The translations under genes were made by a program, and so were the position numbers. Below the pieces are notes generated by a model. That model saw nothing but the letters and a program-made list of their open reading frames with translations, made no database searches and had not been told where the DNA came from. This document shows, in pieces, positions 1 through 9,040 of a stretch of 64,000 nt of DNA (positions are counted from its first letter, which is position 1; the number at the start of each line of letters is the position of its first letter). The stretch covers positions 2,349,355-2,413,354 of the forward strand of contig NZ_CP082326.1 of NCBI RefSeq assembly GCF_019884785.1. The letters are read 5' to 3'. Origin of the DNA: Crassaminicella profunda. GTDB lineage: Bacteria; Bacillota; Clostridia; Peptostreptococcales; Thermotaleaceae.

Positions 1-1374
1 GGCTATTTTCAATGCTTGCCTAAAGGATTGTTCCATTGTACCTCCAACAATAGCTGCTAAAATCATAGGAGCTGTAGGTACTTTTACCTTTGTCATAAAG
101 TACCCTAATATACCAAATATGATTAATAAGTAAAAATCGATTACACTATTAGAAATAGCATATGTTCCTACAAATGCTAAAGAAAGCACAATTGGGTATA
201 AAATCTTAGGCGGTATAGCTAAAACACGAACTAAAGCTCCTGCTAAGGGAATATTGATAATGGCTAAAATAATATTTCCAACAAACATACTAGCAATCAA
301 TCCCCAAGCAATATCTGGGTTTTGTGTAAACAATAAGGGGCCTGGCTGAATTCCTAGCATCAATAAAGCACCCATCATTACTGCAGTTGTTCCAGATCCT
401 GGAATCCCCAAGGTCAACATAGGGATCAAAGCTCCTACTGAAGCTGCATTGTTAGCAGACTCTGGCGCAGCTAAACCTTCAATGGCACCTTCTCCAAATT
501 CTTCTGGATGTTTTGACATTTGTTTTTCGTTATTGTATGACATTAAAGATGCCATGGTTCCACCGGCTCCTGGTAAGGCCCCAATAATGAACCCTAGGGG
601 GGCACTTCTTAGGATAGGCCATTTACTTCTTTTCCACTCTTCTTTTGTTATCCAAATTTTGCCGAATTTTGTCTGTGCTTTTTTTGTTCCTTCATTGATC
701 ACTTTAAAGCTTTTAAATACCTCTCCTAGTGCATAAATACCAATGATTACAATTAGGAAATCTATCCCTGTTTGCAATTCTAATACACCAAAGGTAAATC
801 TTTCAACTCCTGATTGGGCATCAATCCCTACTGTTCCAATAATTAACCCGAAAACCATAGAAATAAATCCTTTTAGTACATTATTCTTTGACATGGATGC
901 CGTCATAGATAAAGCTGCCACCATCAATAGAAAATACTCTGCTGGACCAAATTTTAATGCAAATCTTGATACAGGTGTAGCTAGTGCAACCATAAACACA
1001 GCTGCAATTGTACCTCCAATAAATGATGCAATTGCAGAAATAGCTAAAGCAGATTCTGCCTTTCCTTTCATAGCCATTGGATATCCATCAAAGGTTGCAG
1101 CAAGGGCTGCACCATCTCCTGGTGTATTGATCAATATAGAACTTCTTGATCCTCCAAACATGGCTCCATAATAAACCCCTGTCATTGTAATCAATGCTGC
1201 TGTTGGTCCCATACTAAAAGTAATCGGTAATAATACAGCAACTCCTGTTGCTGGTCCTAATCCTGGTAGCATACCAACAATCGTTCCTAAAATTCCACCG
1301 ATAGTTACCATTAACAAATGATAGGGCTGTAATGCCACTAAGAATCCTTGTAATAAATTTGTAATTACATCCAT
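1..1374 (-). CDS. tctA: Tripartite tricarboxylate transporter large permease TctA (3' end beyond window)
   Basis: Large membrane subunit of a TTT-family, ion-driven solute uptake system, which works with TctB and the binding protein TctC. The frame runs from an ATG at 1374, behind a GGAGGTG ribosome site, off the start of the window, so the C-terminus is missing. The visible part has many hydrophobic helices and the family's glycine/proline-rich stretches, for example [11 protein letters not shown] near residue 34 and [17 protein letters not shown] near residue 85, and a later [13 protein letters not shown] segment. It is the last visible gene of the citrate lyase operon, so citrate or a related tricarboxylate is the probable substrate. 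That is inferred from context, not from the permease itself. Confidence 0.93.
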   Translation of the reverse strand, partial: MDVITNLLQGFLVALQPYHLLMVTIGGILGTIVGMLPGLGPATGVAVLLPITFSMGPTAALITMTGVYYGAMFGGSRSSILINTPGDGAALAATFDGYPMAMKGKAESALAISAIASFIGGTIAAVFMVALATPVSRFALKFGPAEYFLLMVAALSMTASMSKNNVLKGFISMVFGLIIGTVGIDAQSGVERFTFGVLELQTGIDFLIVIIGIYALGEVFKSFKVINEGTKKAQTKFGKIWITKEEWKRSKWPILRSAPLGFIIGALPGAGGTMASLMSYNNEKQMSKHPEEFGEGAIEGLAAPESANNAASVGALIPMLTLGIPGSGTTAVMMGALLMLGIQPGPLLFTQNPDIAWGLIASMFVGNIILAIINIPLAGALVRVLAIPPKILYPIVLSLAFVGTYAISNSVIDFYLLIIFGILGYFMTKVKVPTAPMILAAIVGGTMEQSFRQALKIA

Positions 1375-1394
1375 TTTTTCACCTCCAAGTCATG

Positions 1395-1901
1395 TTAGAT
1401 ATATAGATAGGGTATTTGTGGCAAATATATGCCTAATAGTTTTGAAAAGATCATGTAAATCCCTACACTAAAGAAAAGAGCTACAATGGTATTTACTTTC
1501 CATTTTTCTTTTCCATTCACAAGAATTAACATCATTTGTAAAAATATAAAAGTTGAAAGTACATAGCCTAAATAATCAAAGGCAATTGCATATACTATAG
1601 CAAAACAACATGTTCTCGTAATCATTTTCCAATTTAGTCGATCCTGATCAGTGGCTTCCTTTTTTAAAATTTCAAAAGATGCAATAGATTTTTTTAAATC
1701 ACTCTTTAGCAAAAGAATCATCCCAAGTATTCCTAAAGTTCCTGCAAGTATTAATGGATACATGGCTGGTGCCATAGGATTTCCTATAGCCGCTTTAGGA
1801 AGGGTATATGCCATAAAGCCATAAATCAAAGCTATGATTAGAGTAACCAATCCTGTTAATCCATTAAAATCTAACTTTTTCTTTGATTTGTCCATTTTCA
1901 C
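1395..1901 (-). CDS. tctB: Tripartite tricarboxylate transporter small subunit TctB
   Basis: Small, poorly conserved membrane subunit of the TTT transporter, 168 residues with four predicted hydrophobic helices (about residues 13-33, 43-63, 94-126 and 135-165). TctB is normally about 150-170 residues and sits between the binding protein and TctA genes, exactly as here. The start at 1901 follows GGAGAGGTGAAA. It lies 20 bp upstream of tctA and about 54 bp downstream of tctC. The short charged N-terminus rich in lysine suggests that end is cytoplasmic. Identification rests on size, topology and gene order. Confidence 0.88.
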   Translation of the reverse strand: MKMDKSKKKLDFNGLTGLVTLIIALIYGFMAYTLPKAAIGNPMAPAMYPLILAGTLGILGMILLLKSDLKKSIASFEILKKEATDQDRLNWKMITRTCCFAIVYAIAFDYLGYVLSTFIFLQMMLILVNGKEKWKVNTIVALFFSVGIYMIFSKLLGIYLPQIPYLYI

Positions 1902-1955
1902 CTCTCCTTTTTTTAATAAAAGGATTCGTGTTCAAACACGAACCCTTCACTAAAA

Positions 1956-2984
1956 TTATTTTTTGATCATACCAATTTCTTCTAATATTCCTTTGTATTG
2001 TTCATTTACAGTTCCAAGAAAGTTTGTAAATTCTTCTTGATCTAAATAAGCTTTATCCCATCCGTTTTTCTTACAATATTCATCCCATTCTTTTGTTTCT
2101 ACCATTTTGGCTAAAGTTTCTCTCCAATATTTCACAGCATAATCAGGCATTCCTGGTGCTGCAAATAAACCTCTCCAGTTTTCAAAGGTCACATCAATTC
2201 CTTGCTCTTTTACTGTTGGAATTTCTGCAAGAACACCTTCTCCTACACGTTTACCCGCTGTTTGAGCTAATACTTTTACTTCTCCACCTTTAAGTAATTG
2301 CTCTACATCTCCTAAACCAGTTGATAAAAGATCCACATGTCCACCTAATAATTGTGCAGTTGCTGTACCATCTTGAAAACTTACATAGTCAATATCTTTA
2401 ATATTTTCTACCCCTGCAGCTTTGGCTACCATTAAGAATTGAATATGGTCCATACTTCCTGCTGATGAATTTCCACCAATTTTTACACTCTTAGGGTCTT
2501 TCTTTAATGCCTCTAATACTTCACTAATTGAATTGTATTTAGAGTCCTTTGGTACAACGAACGCACCATAGTCTGTAATCAATCTCGCAAGGGGTGTTGT
2601 ATCCTTATAGCTTAAATCTGTAGAACCATTTAGGTTTATTAAGATTAGTGGTGGCGAATAAACAGAGATCAAACTATCAGATCCTTTTTTCGTTTGCATA
2701 TACGCAAGGTTTACTCCACCTCCGCCACCTGGCTTATTTGTAATAGGCATTGGTACAGATACTAAATTTGTATCTTTAAGAGCCTTAGCTGTAGTACGAA
2801 TAGTTAAATCCCAACCACCACCAGCTCCTCCTGGTGCAATGAATTCCATTGCTTTTTTAGGATACTTATCAGGAGCTGATGAATCCGCAGTTTTTGCATC
2901 TTTGCTACCACACCCAGTTAATAATCCTGTTCCTATTAAGGTTACTGCTAAACCTAATGCAAGCATTTTCTTCTTTATTGCCAT
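1956..2984 (-). CDS. tctC: TctC/Bug-type periplasmic-binding lipoprotein of the TTT transporter
   Basis: Extracytoplasmic solute receptor for the TctAB permease, 342 residues. It has a lipoprotein signal peptide with lipobox LTGC (cysteine near residue 25), so in a Gram-positive cell it would be anchored to the outer face of the membrane. The body shows Bug-family features: PGGAGGGWDLTIR near residue 51, the NKPGGGGGVNLAYM loop, and the IGGNSSAGSMDHIQ ligand segment. The ATG lies inside the last codons of citX (10-bp overlap) behind GGGAGGAAATAAA, which implies translational coupling to the citrate lyase genes. This supports a tricarboxylate such as citrate as ligand. The ligand itself is inferred. 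Confidence 0.93.
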   Translation of the reverse strand: MAIKKKMLALGLAVTLIGTGLLTGCGSKDAKTADSSAPDKYPKKAMEFIAPGGAGGGWDLTIRTTAKALKDTNLVSVPMPITNKPGGGGGVNLAYMQTKKGSDSLISVYSPPLILINLNGSTDLSYKDTTPLARLITDYGAFVVPKDSKYNSISEVLEALKKDPKSVKIGGNSSAGSMDHIQFLMVAKAAGVENIKDIDYVSFQDGTATAQLLGGHVDLLSTGLGDVEQLLKGGEVKVLAQTAGKRVGEGVLAEIPTVKEQGIDVTFENWRGLFAAPGMPDYAVKYWRETLAKMVETKEWDEYCKKNGWDKAYLDQEEFTNFLGTVNEQYKGILEEIGMIKK

Positions 2985-3520
2985 TTTATTTCCTCCCTTT
3001 TATTTTTTATAAAATACGCCTTAGCTGTTTTTTCAATAAACGTTAGCATTTCATCAATACTATGTGCTCTCGTTCTTGAACACACCCAGACGTACTTATC
3101 ACATAAAAAACATTTTCTTTGCTCTTTCCCTATGCTTTCTCTGCTAATGGAATTTCCTAAAGCATCCATCACATCAAAGTCATATATTCTTCCTAGCCCG
3201 TCTGTTTCCTCAATTTCTGTACATATTTTTTTCGTTTTTATAGCGTCTGTATCTACAATAATAAAAGCTTCCGAACCAGTGGATTTATTCCATATTTCCT
3301 TGAATATCATCTTTATTTTTGCTTTATTTAATGAAACTTTCAGTAGCTTTAATCCATTATTAAAAATTTCTCTGTACAATTCTCCATCTTTTTTAGGTCC
3401 TGGAATATTTAACTTCAATGCAACCAAAGTCTTTTTATATTCCTTTACAAGCTGTTTTTGATAAAAATATCTTTTTTCTCTTGCCCTAAGAATTGTTTCT
3501 ATATTTTTATTTTCATTCAT
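2975..3520 (-). CDS. citX: Citrate lyase holo-ACP synthase (phosphoribosyl-dephospho-CoA transferase) CitX
   Basis: Transfers 2'-(5''-phosphoribosyl)-3'-dephospho-CoA from the CitG product onto the serine of the citrate lyase acyl carrier CitD. The 181-residue length is typical of free-standing CitX. Visible motifs are the IPGPKK segment near residue 39, GLGRIYDFDVMD near residues 108-119 (the family's GRLxDxDV nucleotide motif) and the late CSRTRAHS stretch. In some bacteria CitX is fused to CitG, but here they are separate genes. It lies 11 bp after citF and overlaps tctC by 10 bp. Confidence 0.92.
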   Translation of the reverse strand: MNENKNIETILRAREKRYFYQKQLVKEYKKTLVALKLNIPGPKKDGELYREIFNNGLKLLKVSLNKAKIKMIFKEIWNKSTGSEAFIIVDTDAIKTKKICTEIEETDGLGRIYDFDVMDALGNSISRESIGKEQRKCFLCDKYVWVCSRTRAHSIDEMLTFIEKTAKAYFIKNKREEIKWQ

Positions 3521-3531
3521 AAGGAATCTCC

Positions 3532-5070
3532 TTATTTTACTTGCTTGATTACGTCAATAATACTGCCATCACGATATTCTACAATACCGACAACTCTTTC
3601 TAAGTATTCTATAGGTCTTCCTTTTCCTACAACTTTTTCTGCCTTTTCTTTTAATTCTTCTATTGTAAAAATAGGCAAATCTGTATTTTTAAATATTTCT
3701 AGTAAATCTTTTCTTCTTGGATTAATAGCAATCCCTCGGTCAGTTACTAAAACGTCTACTGTTTCTCCAGGGGTAATTATTGTATTTACCTGATCCACTA
3801 CTGTTGGAATTCTTCCTCTAATAAGGGGTGCCACAATGATAGATAATTTTGAAGCCGCAGCTGTATCTGAATGTCCTCCTGACGCCCCTCGAATAATACC
3901 ATCAGAACCTGTAATAACATTTACATGGAAATTTGTATCTATTTCTAATGCACTTAAGATAACAACATCTAATTGATTGGCAATACATCCTTTGTTATGG
4001 GGATTGGCATAAAAGGATGCATCAATTTCATGATGATTTGGATTCTTTATGATTGATTCACAAGCAACCAAATCAAAACTTTGTACATCAAACAACTGCT
4101 CAATAAATCCTTCCTCATGCATCTCTACCATAGGTTTGGTAATACCACCTAATGCAAATCGAGCTTTGATATTTTTATCTTTCATCTCTTCTTTCAAAAA
4201 TCTTGTTACAGCTAGAGATGATCCTCCTGATCCTGTTTGGAATGAAAATCCATCTTTAAAATAGGGTGAATTTACAATTAATTTACTCGCATATTGGGCG
4301 ATTAATAATTCTTTTGGATTCTTTGTAAAACGTGTTGCTCCTGAAGCAATTCCACTTGGATTTCCAATTGCATCCACCTTTATAACATAATCCACATTTG
4401 TTTGTGAAATACTTGCTGGACAATTGGGGTAAGGTACCAAATCATCTGTAATGATGACAACTTGGTCAGCATAAGCTGCATCAACTTTTGAATATCCTAA
4501 AGAACCACAAATAGTATTTTCTCCCTTGCCTCTACTATTTCCATATGGATCACAGGAGGGTGCTCCTAAAAATGCCACATCAATTTTAATTTCACCAGCT
4601 TCGATAGCTCTTGCTCTTCCACCATGAGAACGAATGACAATGGGTTTTTCCATTAATCCATTAGAAATTTCTTCTGCTAATCTTCCTCTTATACCACTAG
4701 TATGAATCCCTGTAATCACGCCATTTTTTATATGCTCTACTAAAGATTCATGAATGGTCGATAAAGAACTTGGTACAATAGTAATATCTTTTAATCCCAT
4801 TTTTGCAATGGTGTCTATAACATTATTGAGAATGTAATCCCCATTTCTAAAGTGATGATGAAAAGAAATAGTCATGCCATCTTTTAATCCTACTTTTTTA
4901 ATTAATTCTTCCAAACTACTTACTACCTTACTTTCATTAGGTTTTACTTGTTTTAATAAAGGAGCTATTTTTCTCCCCACAGGCTCTTTACTAAAGGGAG
5001 CAGAGTAATTGATTACCTCATCATACCAAATAATATCTTCTGGAATCTCTCTTCCGATTGTGTTCTTCAT
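3532..5070 (-). CDS. citF: Citrate lyase alpha subunit (citrate:acetyl-ACP transferase) CitF
   Basis: Alpha subunit of citrate lyase. It exchanges acetyl for citryl on the ACP prosthetic group, giving citryl-ACP and acetate. The length of 512 residues fits the family (about 505-515). Recognisable segments include SFHHHFRNGDYILN near residue 90, the GIHTSGIRGRLAEEI segment, PYPNCPASISQTNVDYV, and GSGGSSLAVTRFLKEEM. The ATG starts one base after the citE stop, with the Shine-Dalgarno GGAGGG inside the end of citE, so the two are translationally linked. With citD and citE it forms the complete three-subunit lyase. Confidence 0.97.
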   Translation of the reverse strand: MKNTIGREIPEDIIWYDEVINYSAPFSKEPVGRKIAPLLKQVKPNESKVVSSLEELIKKVGLKDGMTISFHHHFRNGDYILNNVIDTIAKMGLKDITIVPSSLSTIHESLVEHIKNGVITGIHTSGIRGRLAEEISNGLMEKPIVIRSHGGRARAIEAGEIKIDVAFLGAPSCDPYGNSRGKGENTICGSLGYSKVDAAYADQVVIITDDLVPYPNCPASISQTNVDYVIKVDAIGNPSGIASGATRFTKNPKELLIAQYASKLIVNSPYFKDGFSFQTGSGGSSLAVTRFLKEEMKDKNIKARFALGGITKPMVEMHEEGFIEQLFDVQSFDLVACESIIKNPNHHEIDASFYANPHNKGCIANQLDVVILSALEIDTNFHVNVITGSDGIIRGASGGHSDTAAASKLSIIVAPLIRGRIPTVVDQVNTIITPGETVDVLVTDRGIAINPRRKDLLEIFKNTDLPIFTIEELKEKAEKVVGKGRPIEYLERVVGIVEYRDGSIIDVIKQVK

Positions 5071-5071
5071 T

Positions 5072-5959
5072 TTACTCGCCCTCCTTTATAAGCCCTGACA
5101 TTTTTGCAAGTTCTATTACTCTTTCTGCTCTCTCCACAATTGGCTTATCAATCATTTTTCCATTTAGTGCTATAACGCCTGAGCCTTTTTCATTGGCTTC
5201 TTCAATGGCTCTCATCACTTTTTTCGCATGATCAATTTCCTTCTCAGTAGGGGCATAAATCTCATGAACTGGACCAATTTGTCTCGGATTAATAATTGAT
5301 TTTCCATCAAAGCCAAGCTGTTTGATTAGCTTTACTTCTTCACGGAAGCCTTCTTCATTATTCACATCAGAATAAACCGTATCAAGGGCATAAATACCTG
5401 CAGCTCGAGCAGCTATTAAAATTTGACTTCTTGCCATTAATAATTCAATTCCTTCTGGACTTCTTTTCGTCTTCATATTTGTAACATAATCTTCTGCTCC
5501 TATAGCAATCCCCATTAACCTTTTGCTTGCTTGAGCAATTTCTACTGCATTGATTACCCCTAAAGGACTTTCAATAGCTCCCATCATCTTTGTTGAACCT
5601 ATCTTTTTTCCTATCTTCTTTTCTACTTCTTCTATAATCTTTTCTACCTCTATCACATCTTGTGCCGTTTCAGTCTTTGGTAAACGAATCACATCCACAC
5701 CAGCTCGTACCATGGCTTCTATATCACTACGTCCATAAGGAGAGTCTAACCCATTGATTCTTACAACAATCTCCATTCCTTCATAGTCCATATTTTTTAC
5801 TGCATGATATACTAATAATCTTGCTGCATCCTTTTCTGCAAGAGATATAGAATCTTCCAAGTCAAACATCAAAGAATCTGCTCCATAAATATGAGCATCC
5901 GTAAGCATTCCAGGGTTATTACCAGGAACATACATCATGGTCCTTCTTAGCTTTTGCAT
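5072..5959 (-). CDS. citE: Citrate lyase beta subunit (citryl-ACP lyase) CitE
   Basis: Cleaves citryl-ACP to oxaloacetate and acetyl-ACP. A 295-residue TIM-barrel protein of the HpcH/HpaI aldolase (CitE) family. Motifs seen are MMYVPGNNPGML at the N-terminus, FDLEDSISLAEKDAAR near residues 33-48 (acidic metal/substrate ligands), the IRLPKTE strand and AIGAEDYVTNM near residue 152. The ATG follows directly on the citD stop behind a GGGGG ribosome site. Its place between citD and citF and its close length match make the assignment secure. Confidence 0.97.
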   Translation of the reverse strand: MQKLRRTMMYVPGNNPGMLTDAHIYGADSLMFDLEDSISLAEKDAARLLVYHAVKNMDYEGMEIVVRINGLDSPYGRSDIEAMVRAGVDVIRLPKTETAQDVIEVEKIIEEVEKKIGKKIGSTKMMGAIESPLGVINAVEIAQASKRLMGIAIGAEDYVTNMKTKRSPEGIELLMARSQILIAARAAGIYALDTVYSDVNNEEGFREEVKLIKQLGFDGKSIINPRQIGPVHEIYAPTEKEIDHAKKVMRAIEEANEKGSGVIALNGKMIDKPIVERAERVIELAKMSGLIKEGE

Positions 5960-6256
5960 CTATAATAACCCCCAATCTATATCATTTTCCTTTGTCATAG
6001 CACGCATTACTGCACTTTGCACACGAGCACGAATGGTACAATCTAAAGCTCCTCGATCCATCGCTCGAACAACAACATTTGTTATGCTCATACTTTCTAG
6101 TGTTTCAAGAATCACTTTCTTGATTTGTTCTCCAAATTGTTTTTGAACAGTACTGTCAAGATATATTTGAATACCAACTTCTTGACTTTTTTCTATTACC
6201 ACATGAATATCACTGGATTCCATTGTTCCAGCCATTCCTGTTTTGATAATTTCCAC
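5960..6256 (-). CDS. citD: Citrate lyase gamma subunit (acyl carrier protein) CitD
   Basis: Acyl carrier protein of citrate lyase, which carries the phosphoribosyl-dephospho-CoA arm that holds the acetyl or citryl group. I place the start at the GTG at 6256 rather than an in-frame GTG at 6265. The GGGG of the ribosome site touches the upstream codon but sits 8 bases from 6256. Starting there gives 98 residues and aligns the AGTMESSD motif with AGTLESGD of E. coli CitD, putting the modified serine at position 14. Later conserved parts are VQKQFGEQI and MDRGALDCTIRARV. It lies 16 bp after citC and is immediately followed by citE. Confidence 0.94.
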   Translation of the reverse strand: MEIIKTGMAGTMESSDIHVVIEKSQEVGIQIYLDSTVQKQFGEQIKKVILETLESMSITNVVVRAMDRGALDCTIRARVQSAVMRAMTKENDIDWGLL

Positions 6257-6272
6257 ATGAATCACCCCTTTA

Positions 6273-7319
6273 TCAGTGTCTTTTCTTTACTTCTTGAATT
6301 TTATGAATAACTTTTTCTCCTTCTTCTGAAGTTAAAAAATTATACGTAGACTCAGGAACAAAGGGTTTAATCTTTTCAATATCCCCTTTTGCTATAAAAC
6401 TTCTCACTTTCGATGCACTAATGGTATCACTGTTTATGGATTTTCTTGGAATTTCATTTACACCCATGCCAAATTGAGGTAATATCTCTTTCATTACTTG
6501 ATTGTATTGATTGGTCGTTTCGCAATAAGGTTCTTCCCCAACATATCGTTCATGAATTCCAAGACTCGGTCCAATATAATTTCCAAAAATTCTAAGATCT
6601 AAGGCTGCATGAATTTTAACAATTTCACTTGGCTCTTTTATAAAATAAGAGGGAAATGTAGCATTTGAGATAATATAATCTCCCCCTTCATGGATTGTAA
6701 TATTTTTTATATGCTTTGTTCCTTCCCTCATCAATTCCCTACGAACTTCATAAGGAAAACTAGATAAATCAGAAGATACAATAAAAACATGTACATGTTG
6801 ACTTTCCTCTGCTGCTTTTTCAATTAAATAAAGATGCCCATTGGTAAATGGATTGCCATTCATAACAACACAGCTTATTTTCTCTCCTATTACTTTCTGT
6901 TTTGCTAATCCATCTAAATAAGATTTCATGCCATCATGTTTATTTTCCATTAAAACTACCTTTCCACTTACTTCTTCAATCTTATGAAATCCCATAAATT
7001 GAAAACTCTTTTGAGCAGATGGCTTTGTGTATACAAATAAATGGTTAACCTCTCGCAGATATTGCATATGGACTAATTCATTCATCAATAAATTCAATAC
7101 CCCTGTACCTTGATACTCCTCATCTACAGCTATACATCTTAAAGTGTTTCCTTTAATCGATCCAGCTCCTATTAAATTTTCTCCATCATAAATTCCTACT
7201 GTATCCTCTAATCCAAAATCTAAAGTAAGATGATTTTTTTCCAAAAGATTTAATACTTGGTTCCTTGCTTTTGCTTCATCCATATAGATTTTTTCAATTT
7301 TAAATTTTTCATATAACAT
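6273..7319 (-). CDS. citC: [Citrate (pro-3S)-lyase] ligase CitC
   Basis: Acetylates the thiol of the citrate lyase prosthetic group using acetate and ATP, switching the enzyme on. About 348 residues in two parts. An N-terminal GNAT-like domain (about residues 15-120) contains EEYQGTGVLNLLMNEL. A C-terminal nucleotidyltransferase domain contains the HIGH-type motif VVMNGNPFTNGHLYLIEKA. The second of two close in-frame ATGs (7319) is preferred because AAGGAG lies 8 bases before it. It is the first gene after the promoter, cre-like site and hairpin at 7353-7590, so its product would limit lyase activation. Confidence 0.96.
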   Translation of the reverse strand: MLYEKFKIEKIYMDEAKARNQVLNLLEKNHLTLDFGLEDTVGIYDGENLIGAGSIKGNTLRCIAVDEEYQGTGVLNLLMNELVHMQYLREVNHLFVYTKPSAQKSFQFMGFHKIEEVSGKVVLMENKHDGMKSYLDGLAKQKVIGEKISCVVMNGNPFTNGHLYLIEKAAEESQHVHVFIVSSDLSSFPYEVRRELMREGTKHIKNITIHEGGDYIISNATFPSYFIKEPSEIVKIHAALDLRIFGNYIGPSLGIHERYVGEEPYCETTNQYNQVMKEILPQFGMGVNEIPRKSINSDTISASKVRSFIAKGDIEKIKPFVPESTYNFLTSEEGEKVIHKIQEVKKRH

Positions 7320-7336
7320 ATTCATTTCTCCTTATA

Positions 7337-7397
7337 AGGAACAAAAATCAAAAAAGGTCAATATACAAAACTTAAAAAGTTTTATATATTGACCTTT
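7337..7397 (-). terminator. Long hairpin with T-tract in the citC leader (candidate attenuator)
   Basis: Arms 7353-7365 and 7385-7397 (AAAGGTCAATATA and its complement) pair perfectly. After a C/A mismatch, a second 7-bp stem (7367-7373 with 7377-7383) closes on a 3-nt loop. On the minus strand it is followed by TTTTTTGATTTTTG, so it reads as an intrinsic terminator between the citC promoter and the citC start. Because it lies about 190 bp downstream of that promoter, it would stop the cit-tct transcript unless relieved. What relieves it is not visible. Confidence 0.75.
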
Positions 7398-7536
7398 GAA
7401 AGCATAATCATTCATTATCTTTCGCCTTGTCAAACAATATGATTTAATTGTATTTAAATAATTTCAACCATTTCCAAATTTCTTATCTTATGAATAGTCT
7501 ACTCAATGTATCTATCACAAGCTTAAGACGTTGTCT

Positions 7537-7550
7537 TGGAAACGTTTTCT
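7537..7550 (+). promoter_or_regulatory. cre-like catabolite repression site for the cit operon
   Basis: TGGAAACGTTTTCT with a preceding T matches every defined position of the relaxed cre consensus WTGNAANCGNWNNCW and is nearly palindromic. It lies about 12 bp downstream of the citC -10 box, within or just after the start point, a position where CcpA typically blocks transcription. Adjacent bases 7525-7537 form a small AAGAC/GTCTT inverted repeat of unknown meaning. Confidence 0.65.
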
Positions 7551-7561
7551 TATTTTCTTTT

Positions 7562-7590
7562 ATTATACTACGTATTCTTTTAAAAAACAA
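7562..7590 (-). promoter_or_regulatory. Sigma-A-type promoter of the citCDEFX-tctCBA operon
   Basis: On the minus strand TTGTTT (7585-7590), a 17-bp spacer and TATAAT (7562-7567) lie just after the citG stop. The transcript would carry a leader of about 230 nt containing the hairpin at 7353-7397. Confidence 0.7.
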
Positions 7591-7616
7591 TATTTTTCTA
7601 CAAAAAATTTAACAAA

Positions 7617-8486
7617 TTATAATTGTTCCACCAAAAATAACATAATCGTAATAGCCAATAAATCAGCTGCACCACCAGGACTTACCCAGTTTTCAATACA
7701 CCATTCATCAAGCGCTTCCAGACTTTCCAATCCATCTTCGGAAAAAACGCCACCTTTTTCAAAAACTTTCTTTGCCTTAGCCTGTACTCTTTTTAGCATA
7801 TCTAAATCATGTCTTCCAAGAATATTCGAATCTTCCGTATATATCATCAAACATAATAATACCTGTACAAATCGTTCATTCAATGTTCCCTTTTCAGATT
7901 TCATCAATTCCTTTAGCACTGGAAGTCCATGGGTACAAACCGTTTGAAATCCAGAAGCAACTTCTCCCCTTATACCGGTTATTCCATATTTTACATATAA
8001 TCGTTCCCCATAGGTTAAGGATTCACCAAAAGTTTTTTTCTTTAATTCCTGATCTACTAACCCCTTGGTCATGAACTTTACTTGCTTACAAATATCATCA
8101 GCTGAATAACTGCCACATCTATTCTTTTGATAAAGAAATCCAATCACAGCAGCTATAATTCCTAATGAGAAAATAAGACCTTTATGGGTATTAACACCAT
8201 TTGTTGTAGCAAACATTTTTTCTTCACCCATTTTCCCGATGGGGCGAATCTCTTGAAGTAATCCTTCTATTTCTCCACTATATCCTATTCCTGCTAATGT
8301 ACATTCATAAAAAACTTCTCCTAAAGCTGTACTACTATCAACAAATGTAAAAAAATCCATATCCTTATGGGCACCATTATTTTTCCGATCTACAAGCCCT
8401 GGTTTAGGGGTAGCTGATACTTCATATAAAAGGGCACGTACTGCAATAGCTTCTATTTCTCTTGCAAACTTTTCTTGATTCTTCAT
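7617..8486 (-). CDS. citG: Triphosphoribosyl-dephospho-CoA synthase CitG
   Basis: Makes 2'-(5''-triphosphoribosyl)-3'-dephospho-CoA, the precursor of the citrate lyase prosthetic group, from ATP and dephospho-CoA. CitX then uses it. The start is placed at the ATG at 8486, 7 bases after AGGAG, rather than an upstream in-frame ATG without a site; this gives 289 residues. Family motifs seen: EVSATPKPGLVDRKNNGAHKDMDF near residues 21-44, GVNTHKGLIFSLG, and the C-terminal SPGGAADLLAITIML. It precedes the main cit promoter and may be transcribed separately or read through into citC. Confidence 0.94.
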   Translation of the reverse strand: MKNQEKFAREIEAIAVRALLYEVSATPKPGLVDRKNNGAHKDMDFFTFVDSSTALGEVFYECTLAGIGYSGEIEGLLQEIRPIGKMGEEKMFATTNGVNTHKGLIFSLGIIAAVIGFLYQKNRCGSYSADDICKQVKFMTKGLVDQELKKKTFGESLTYGERLYVKYGITGIRGEVASGFQTVCTHGLPVLKELMKSEKGTLNERFVQVLLCLMIYTEDSNILGRHDLDMLKRVQAKAKKVFEKGGVFSEDGLESLEALDEWCIENWVSPGGAADLLAITIMLFLVEQL

Positions 8487-8586
8487 GTAATCGCTCCTAA
8501 TTTTTATCAACTTTAAAAGATAAATGCCCTTTTATCATATAGGATTATTGGAAATTTTTCAACAATTCAATTTCATATATCAAAAA

Positions 8587-8871
8587 TCAACTTTTATTCT
8601 CTTTATTATAAATTTTATTGCTCCAATACCACATCCACATTCCCCAAAAATACCCTCCTATAGGGAATACGATTACGGATGTAACTAAGTTCAATATAAA
8701 CTTTCTACTTGTAAATGCATCTATATTTAACCCATTATTCAATATAGCCATACTCACTTGAAATAATATAGCTGTTGGAATCCCCCATCCTAATACCCCT
8801 TTTCGCCAAATGAAATATGATTTTCCTTTTTGTCTTGTTCTTTCCCATGCTTCTCTTTTCTTTGAATTCAT
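8587..8871 (-). CDS. Small membrane protein with two predicted helices, unknown function
   Basis: A 94-residue protein with a basic N-terminus (MNSKKREAWERTRQKGK) and two hydrophobic stretches, about residues 28-47 and 58-82, the second rich in glycine and tryptophan (GGYFWGMWMWYW). Similar small proteins occur widely in Firmicutes as uncharacterised membrane proteins, but I do not recognise a named family with confidence. The ribosome site is weak (AGGAGT about 9 bases upstream). It is about 100 bp upstream of citG in the same direction without a visible terminator between them, so partial co-transcription is possible. Confidence 0.6.
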   Translation of the reverse strand: MNSKKREAWERTRQKGKSYFIWRKGVLGWGIPTAILFQVSMAILNNGLNIDAFTSRKFILNLVTSVIVFPIGGYFWGMWMWYWSNKIYNKENKS

Positions 8872-9040
8872 TACTTATACTCCTTTTGATTAGAATCTAT
8901 ATCATTTTTCTGCTCCTATTTCTTGTCTAAAAATTCATGTATATTATATCATTTACACTGCAATTTTTGTATTTTTTATCAATAGATGAAACTGATAAAA
9001 CAATCTTTACCATAAAAAATATTTTATAATCTATTTTAAA
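8872..9040. other. AT-rich intergenic stretch, nothing recognised
   Basis: First part of the 314-bp gap between the small membrane protein gene and the gene at 9186. No coding frame with a ribosome site, no strong hairpin and no promoter pair stands out. The remainder of the gap contains the nfo 3'-end copy at 9041-9079 and the leader of the gene at 9186. Confidence 0.5.

Noticed and set aside
449-1171. Open frames on the plus strand across 449-1171
   Set aside because: They lie antisense to a continuous, well-conserved tctA reading frame, have no ribosome sites and low-complexity serine/proline-rich products.
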